Below, piece by piece: positions 61,801 to 64,000 of a stretch of DNA of 64,000 nt. Each line of letters starts with the position of its first letter. The first letter of the stretch is position 1. The position numbers were made by a program, and so were the translations under genes. The notes beneath the pieces were generated by a model, which saw only the letters and a list, made by a program, of their open reading frames with translations, was not told the origin of the DNA and did not search any database. Source of the DNA: Pisaster brevispinus (lineage: Eukaryota > Echinodermata > Asteroidea > Forcipulatida > Asteriidae); the NCBI GenBank assembly GCA_023634235.1, contig JAMKCF010000011.1, positions 824,001-888,000 on the forward strand, in the 5' to 3' direction.

Positions 61801-63539
61801 TAAAAAATTTCAAACAGGCATTGACTTCATAGAAACTTACAAAATAAGGGAGAAGTTTTCCCGGAACCAGTTTGAGCTTCCGGTCTTTCTTTCCTTCTTG
61901 GTCCGTTGCATGAAGCTTAGCATCAATACCATAACAACCTGAAACCAAAACCATTATCAATAATTCAAAATTGACAGACTCAAGCCCTTTTCACACAACA
62001 ACAAACTAGGGTCCTTGGATTCGTTAGAGCCTTGGAGGCCCTTCCGACTTTAAGATTTTTCCCAACAGAAGTACCCTTTGCCCTCTCAGAGATGAAATTC
62101 TAGGCCTGTAAGCCTACGGCCAAGCAGTCTTGTGCCTTTGAATAATAACAACTCACCTCATCTTTATTTAAAAGAATTATGTTCAAGTATTGACTTTGCG
62201 TCCAAAGAATATCTTTCAATTCTGTTGACTATGAAAATATTACTCATAGATGACAAATAAATTAAATTTTTCTTTAGTGCTTACAAATCAAAATTGTTTA
62301 ATTGTGAGATTGTGTGGATAGGTAGGTTTTTTTTCTCATTTTGATTCTGGTCTTGGAACAAATTTGATGGTCCACACTTTCGGTCTTGTGGATACTTTCC
62401 CCAAATTCAACCCCTGCCAGGCCTAACACAACACATTAGAAACTTTAGAAAAAGTAGTTTTGGTCATTTGCTTAAAGAGGAACTCCAAGGTCAAATTCAA
62501 TTTTATGATTTCCCAATAGATAGAGTCCTCATCTGACCCAGGAGAAAGTTACAAGTCTCTAACCTCATGCTAAAATGGTGTAAATTGCCATTTTATTCAA
62601 TAGCTTTCCAGTGCAAAATTTGTCAACATCCAATACATCCAAGGACATCATTCTGGTCAAAATGGGTGTGTACTTTTTTATTCTGGACATTTTTGGTTCA
62701 ATCCTCATATTCAATCAAAACCGCCTCGAATTTGACCTTTTGACTGACGAAAGATTCCTCCTTGGAATGTAAAGACCCATTCGTTGTTGAAATCCAATGA
62801 CACTATGTTTCAAGTTTCACTACCTGGAAAATCAAGAGTGAACAAATAATTCCCTCTACAAAAATTTTAATTTATTGGCTACGGCTGTGGCTGCAGCTGC
62901 GGCTGCAGCTAAAGACAGCCTATGCTTTATCCCATGTAAATGCAGCCACTATAGACCTTTCTTTTGCAACGTCACAGCCCAAGATTTTGCCAACCCAGGC
63001 TGGAAAACTATGGAAAGCCATAAATGCAAAACGAAAACAGATAGCTACAGTTTGTAACAATGTTACACAAATATTCAAAAATAGTGTTGAATTTATTGGA
63101 AACAAAGTAACCGATCATGGGAGGTATTTTATTTTATTAGAAGTTTGCCGAAAATGTTGAATTTGGTTGAAACATCTGTTAACACGATTGAATGTTTTAC
63201 TAACATTCGGCGGTCCATGCCAACCAGCGCTGTTTGTTTATCAACAATGGAAATGTCTATACTAACTACATTGGCCCCTTGCACAATGCGCAGCGCACTT
63301 TCACACGCCTCTCCTGTCAGCCATTTTGGCAGTCAAAATGTACACAAGGAATTGACTGCCAAAATGGTGCCAGCAAATGGTAGACGTGCAATGTGTGGAG
63401 GTGCGTTCAGTGTTGTGCAAAGGGGGTCAATATATTTGTTCAATGAAGCCAAAGTGGGAAGAGCCAACATACCGAAATAGGAAAAGAGCAGTGAACCAGA
63501 AATCCCCTGTACTCTGTCAGAGTGCATGTCTGATTTTCC
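42037..63539 (-). CDS. STRA6: STRA6 homologue, retinol-binding-protein receptor / retinol transporter (whole gene, spliced)
   Basis: This gene-level entry joins the 18 minus-strand exons below, whose phases all agree and give about 710 residues to the stop. Vertebrate STRA6 binds retinol-loaded RBP at the cell surface and passes retinol across the plasma membrane. Several segments match my recollection of human STRA6 along the whole length: the N-terminal C-x6-G-x4-C spacing before the first membrane segment, SPVD/FPVD, CIYTPQPGF against NYKPHPGF, YQVAL, HRTNL against YRTHL, the SHPAMTAFC box against SNPVLVTFC, and RWGLAYTLLHNPTL against RWHLAITLINNPSL. Human STRA6 is about 667 residues, so this is nearly full length; only the start exon is missing. 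It could equally represent the ancestor of STRA6 and the STRA6-like receptor RBPR2. Whether it binds an RBP-like carrier in this animal is unknown. Confidence 0.92.
42208..44038. other. Intron with repeats
   Basis: No exon. It includes a family C tRNA-like SINE on the minus strand (43245-43400) with B box gtgggttcgaatcccacc, a family B element (about 43690-43880), and a family E remnant (43890-43998). Confidence 0.5.
43245..43400 (-). repeat. SINE-like repeat, family C (tRNA-like head well preserved)
   Basis: On the minus strand it has A box ggtggtctagttgg and B box gtgggttcgaatccc. These are followed by the family tail that includes cacagaactcgggaaagtactgagtatacagtgc. Copies at 24690 and 29730 share the tail, so it is a SINE rather than a tRNA gene. 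Confidence 0.65.
44039..44244 (-). CDS. STRA6: STRA6 homologue: exon with conserved RW-x-LA-x-TL-x-NP-x-L box
   Basis: It encodes RWHLAITLINNPSLIHLRK, the strongest C-terminal family signature, followed by a hydrophilic stretch (SLNEEVTMQNGELQVV). Acceptor gttgttcag, donor gag/gtaagc. Two bases complete a split Gly codon from the preceding exon. Confidence 0.9.
44501..44707 (-). CDS. STRA6: STRA6 homologue: exon with SNPVLVTFC box and acidic loop
   Basis: It encodes AHSNPVLVTFCHLMV, equivalent to the SHPAMTAFC segment of vertebrate STRA6. A basic stretch (KKHRKMKRLTERG) and an acidic one (DLEEETDEEKG) follow. The region corresponds to the cytoplasmic part near the calmodulin-binding segment of the vertebrate protein (from family knowledge). 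Acceptor ttcttgcag, donor aaag/gtatga. Confidence 0.9.
45382..45539 (-). CDS. STRA6: STRA6 homologue: exon with a late membrane segment
   Basis: It begins VWFLIFSFVMMFLNTLYGII, a membrane segment matching the penultimate hydrophobic region of STRA6. The conserved amphipathic run PRIDIPILMPSMPDL follows (DLSLLPPR region in vertebrates). Acceptor cttacacatag, donor ctaa/gtaagt. Confidence 0.9.
46703..46822 (-). CDS. STRA6: STRA6 homologue: membrane segment exon
   Basis: It encodes PSMVVGMSVMFCQTLFVRFIF, then a polar loop (QDKINQDDGDQPLAIQHK). This aligns with the vertebrate segment before the FLETHDGHPQL loop. Acceptor gttcacag, donor cacaa/gtgagc, split Lys codon. Confidence 0.88.
46990..47225 (+). 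repeat. Dispersed repeat, family D, opposite orientation
   Basis: A tRNA-like head (gattggctcagtggttt ... ccccagttcaaatccc) is followed by the body shared with 26490 and 40865 (agggactga type text reversed, ggcactaatttgtggatgtg). It lies in the intron between exons 46703 and 47323. Confidence 0.5.
47323..47440 (-). CDS. STRA6: STRA6 homologue: membrane segment exon
   Basis: It encodes YMSVQIVLFLVIGGLAMLIR and a second amphipathic stretch (YTEAILVNIILELA). Acceptor ccctctcag, donor gctat/gtgagt. Matches the LLVQQIIFFLGTTALAF area of the vertebrate protein. Confidence 0.88.
48011..48059 (-). CDS. STRA6: STRA6 homologue: 49-base exon
   Basis: A small exon encoding VGSLKYIGFQVAFFLT, equivalent to FSAYQTAFICLG in the vertebrate protein. 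Acceptor gtttcatag, donor cacag/gtatca. Start phase 0 and end phase 1 fit both neighbours exactly. Confidence 0.85.
48151..48560. repeat. Tandem repeat, about four units of 104-109 bp
   Basis: Units start tgcactagtaaactgattatgc at 48151, 48255, 48359 and 48468. Units are nearly identical, so the array is young. It lies in the intron between exons 48011 and 49296. Confidence 0.93.
49296..49374 (-). CDS. STRA6: STRA6 homologue: exon after the central membrane segment
   Basis: It encodes THLLNLFAGKHEPLPPHIK, then LPSEEYI. With the split codon from exon 50099 it reads NYRTHLLNL, matching THRTNLRAL of vertebrate STRA6. Acceptor ttttcag, donor att/gtaagt. Confidence 0.88.
49564..50054. mobile_element. 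Family F foldback element, copy 2, with internal insertion
   Basis: The ends ttcagtttgctgtaacacca and tggtgttactgcaaaatgaa match copy 1 at 40015, as do the inner caagaacttgtcttgctat-like arms. About 180 bases near 49790-49975 (ttaattggtctcaatgttttgac ...) have no counterpart in copy 1 and look inserted. It sits in the intron between exons 50099 and 49296. Confidence 0.75.
50099..50174 (-). CDS. STRA6: STRA6 homologue: central membrane segment exon
   Basis: It encodes AWYVASGFAIFLLLSYIPG, then ILKNY, corresponding to VCYISALVLSCLLTFLVL in the vertebrate protein. Acceptor taattgcag, donor acag/gtaata. It joins exon 49296 directly through a split Arg codon. Confidence 0.88.
50230..50580 (-). 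repeat. SINE-like repeat, family B
   Basis: Near full-length copy: head with gggactcgaaccca (B box on the minus strand), body ttaatgtccca and ggatgc ... gtaaacaagg. It parallels 14390-14715 over more than 300 bases. Confidence 0.6.
51286..51442 (-). CDS. STRA6: STRA6 homologue: exon with membrane segment and extracellular helix
   Basis: It encodes VALWFITLGLQWLNTAMELI, then a polar Ala-rich stretch with an N-glycosylation sequon (NET) and DIAVKLDEAHSTLI. With the previous exon it reads YQVALW, equal to YQVALL of vertebrate STRA6. Acceptor tttgacag, donor atag/gtttgt. Confidence 0.9.
51895..52009 (-). CDS. STRA6: STRA6 homologue: exon with NYKPHPGF box and membrane segment
   Basis: It encodes WRAKVFRNYKPHPGFKYPTR, then LFMACTMSVLGLYQ. 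It matches LSWARVCLRHCIYTPQPGF and the following helix in vertebrate STRA6. Acceptor gattaacag, donor ccag/gtatgt. Confidence 0.9.
53270..53340 (-). CDS. STRA6: STRA6 homologue: cytoplasmic loop exon
   Basis: It encodes PEERLMKTHQAVYVKNLLSK, equivalent to the SEEYLRNLLCRKK loop of vertebrate STRA6. Acceptor tgttaacag, donor aagt/gtaagt. Phase 0 start, phase 2 end. Confidence 0.85.
53591..53707 (-). CDS. STRA6: STRA6 homologue: membrane segment exon
   Basis: It encodes IPQIVPQIPVVVCLFLLSVY, then FLVEFIRVFIKRYKGIKIT. It corresponds to the PQVPKIYKYYSLL region and the next helix of vertebrate STRA6. Acceptor ggtgacag, donor aacg/gtaaat; phase 0 at both ends. Confidence 0.88.
53708..55891. other. 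Intron with repeats
   Basis: No exon recognised. It contains a diverged relative of the 9484 MITE (54818-54960), family E elements (55420-55815), a (tta)n tract (about 55766-55801), and a pyrimidine/G-run at 55213-55253. Confidence 0.5.
55892..55955 (-). CDS. STRA6: STRA6 homologue: 64-base exon
   Basis: It encodes FVMMVLFCISCEQAEHTQRK, the end of a membrane segment and the start of the following loop. Acceptor catttcag, donor acag/gtctgt. Completes the split Trp codon of exon 58722. Confidence 0.82.
56055..56315 (+). mobile_element. Non-LTR retrotransposon ORF2 3' fragment
   Basis: An 87-codon open stretch contains NIPRTNKVLDQKALSVAGP and MIWNNLPTVIRES. It fits the well-known C-terminus of LINE-type reverse-transcriptase ORFs (F/L-S-V-A-G-P-x-x-WN-x-LP-x-x-IR-x-S). 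Only the terminal part is present, so it is a dead 5'-truncated copy inside a STRA6 intron, on the opposite strand. Confidence 0.8.
56316..58721. other. Intron, no exon seen
   Basis: It holds the sequence downstream of the LINE fragment, a repeat with gcgccttatgtaacaataccctaaagcgcgttac (about 56860-56910, a common tail motif), a T/G-run at 57950-57980 and the 62-bp perfect palindrome (58382-58443). Confidence 0.5.
58382..58443. repeat. Perfect 62-bp palindrome without spacer
   Basis: A 31-base arm, aaatcagggtaaaagtttag followed by ggcggcacaaa, is followed at once by its exact reverse complement, ending tttaccctgattt. A G-run (gggggggggc) follows directly. Confidence 0.97.
58722..58842 (-). 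CDS. STRA6: STRA6 homologue: membrane segment exon
   Basis: It encodes LVGSILTIEISIDCFPTFAC, then ITSKSRLLSNAMGFIYNVF. It corresponds to the ILGLFYYAALYYPLAACAT region of vertebrate STRA6. Acceptor ccttgtag, donor ttctg/gtaagt. Confidence 0.87.
58930..59270. repeat. SINE-like repeats, family A, with an opposed tRNA-like head
   Basis: A minus-orientation copy (58930-59160: ggatttgaacctgcgacctgcggattaacgtg, cttgggtgtgatctctggct) is followed by a plus-orientation head (about 59195-59270: ggtatagttggcagagcgccggcacgtta, gcaggtttgaatcc). Confidence 0.5.
60030..60195. repeat. Two-unit tandem repeat, related copy at 61434
   Basis: The text gtccagtttggatcgaaagctaaggccatct recurs about 80 bases later as gtccggtttggatcgaaagctaaggccatct, each followed by a tatatgtatata tract. 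A third diverged copy is at about 61434-61515. Confidence 0.75.
61124..61263 (-). CDS. STRA6: STRA6 homologue: exon with PVD box and second membrane segment
   Basis: It encodes PVDLYENHDRLAYCLAFGAS, then SSMVLDLLFNDY, matching [23 protein letters not shown] of vertebrate STRA6. Its end (GWSK) leads into the next helix like GAWKILG. Acceptor ccttacag, donor aaaga/gtaagc. Confidence 0.9.
61841..61938 (-). CDS. STRA6: STRA6 homologue: exon with end of first membrane segment and basic loop
   Basis: It encodes VVMVLMLSFMQRTKKERKTG, the second half of the first membrane segment followed by a basic cytoplasmic stretch (positive inside), then SNWFRENFSLI. Acceptor gtttcag, donor tttt/gtaagt. Confidence 0.88.
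61939..63472. other. Intron with dispersed repeat
   Basis: About 62880-63250 is an inverted relative of 50890-51240 (cacagccc.agattttgccaa, gtaacaatgttac, cctcccatg). A gct/gcggct tract lies at 62876-62912. No exon that fits the STRA6 frame was seen. Confidence 0.55.
63473..63539 (-). CDS. STRA6: STRA6 homologue: N-terminal extracellular exon
   Basis: It encodes ENQTCTLTEYRGFLVHCSFP, then IS. The spacing C-x6-G-x4-C matches CHTSIPPGLYHAC of vertebrate STRA6, and NQT is an N-glycosylation sequon on the extracellular side. Acceptor atgttacag, donor ttcg/gtatgt, phase 0 end. It overlaps an alternative open frame, but only this frame joins exon 61841 and matches the family. Confidence 0.83.
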
Positions 63540-64000
63540 CTGTAACATTTAAAAACAAAAAGGATTAATTAACATAACAAACAAAGGTCAATATGGATTA
63601 AAACAACTATCTAAGTTACATTAAACTTAATGCAATTGATGTCCGTACCCGTGCCCCCATTTGAAATCTGGGCTTTGGAAATTTCAACAGTAAAATTTTA
63701 CCTTTTAAACAATGTTTTAAAAACTACTGTTCCATTTACACACACACAATGTACATGTACATGTATTTGTTTTTACACTAACGCCAGATTATCTAATAAA
63801 AAGTAGTAAATTACATACGAAAGGGGCTGAAAAGGGGCTTGTTTAAGAAAAAGGCAACAGAAACTTGGCCAGAAGTGCCCCCCTAGAACAATGGTGCAAC
63901 CGCATTGTGCCCCCCTAAAATGTTACCGGTACCACAGTTACGGCACTAGTACAGAGATGGGCTTGTCTGAAAATAAAACATTCTGAAAATTAAATAACAG
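63540..64000. other. Right edge: first STRA6 exon not identified
   Basis: The start codon exon must end with two bases of a codon and lie upstream (higher coordinates). Nothing in these 460 bases is convincing, so it is probably outside the window. A C-run-containing repeat (tgcccccctaaaatgttacc) is present near 63880-63930. Confidence 0.5.

Noticed and set aside
62151..62240. Possible STRA6 exon reading LKDILWTQSQYLNIILL
   Set aside because: It has plausible splice borders (tcaacag and gatgag/gtgagt), but it would place charged residues (NKDE) inside the first membrane segment. Exon 63473 joins 61841 directly with a better family match.

Overview
This window is animal (metazoan) nuclear DNA: short exons with GT/AG borders in long AT-rich introns, many tRNA-derived SINE-like repeats, inverted-repeat (MITE or foldback) elements and minisatellites, and no operon structure. 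The combination of an STRA6 homologue with a very large secreted EGF/LDLa/ShK gene, together with the repeat style, suggests an invertebrate deuterostome, most likely an echinoderm (a sea star is my guess). I could not test the taxonomy.

Two genes fill the window and point towards each other (tail to tail).

(1) Plus strand, about 4.3 kb to 29.2 kb, with extra exons at 34.6 and 36.4 kb. One very large secreted multidomain gene can be assembled exon by exon. Twenty-four coding exons, every junction in phase 1, give about 2,140 residues. The order is: Thr-rich linker; three alternating pairs of a six-cysteine EGF-like module and a calcium-binding EGF module; two LDLa modules; one ShK module; a degenerate zinc-metallopeptidase-like domain (HALAH where HExxH is expected); then 19 more ShK modules. 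Eight of those sit in one 2.7-kb exon that also carries a mucin-like Ser/Thr region. The signal-peptide exon was not found and may lie left of the window. Three different C-terminal endings are possible: exon 28348, exon 28973, or exons 34552+36397.

(2) Minus strand, 63.5 kb down to 42.0 kb. A homologue of STRA6, the membrane receptor and retinol channel for retinol-binding protein. Eighteen coding exons join in frame (about 710 residues), running from the N-terminal glycosylated Cys-rich segment through all membrane segments to the stop codon. Only the first exon with the ATG is missing, probably beyond the right edge or in the last 460 bases.

Between and inside the genes: a 10-bp minisatellite (31 uninterrupted units), a 17-bp minisatellite with a 228-bp higher-order period, a 426-bp foldback element built of palindromic units, a perfect 62-bp palindrome, a coding 24-bp repeat, several SINE and MITE families, and a non-LTR retrotransposon 3' fragment. 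No rRNA gene, genuine tRNA gene, CRISPR array or bacterial feature was seen. The leftmost 4.3 kb holds no convincing exon apart from one minus-strand signal-anchor ORF at 385-600.
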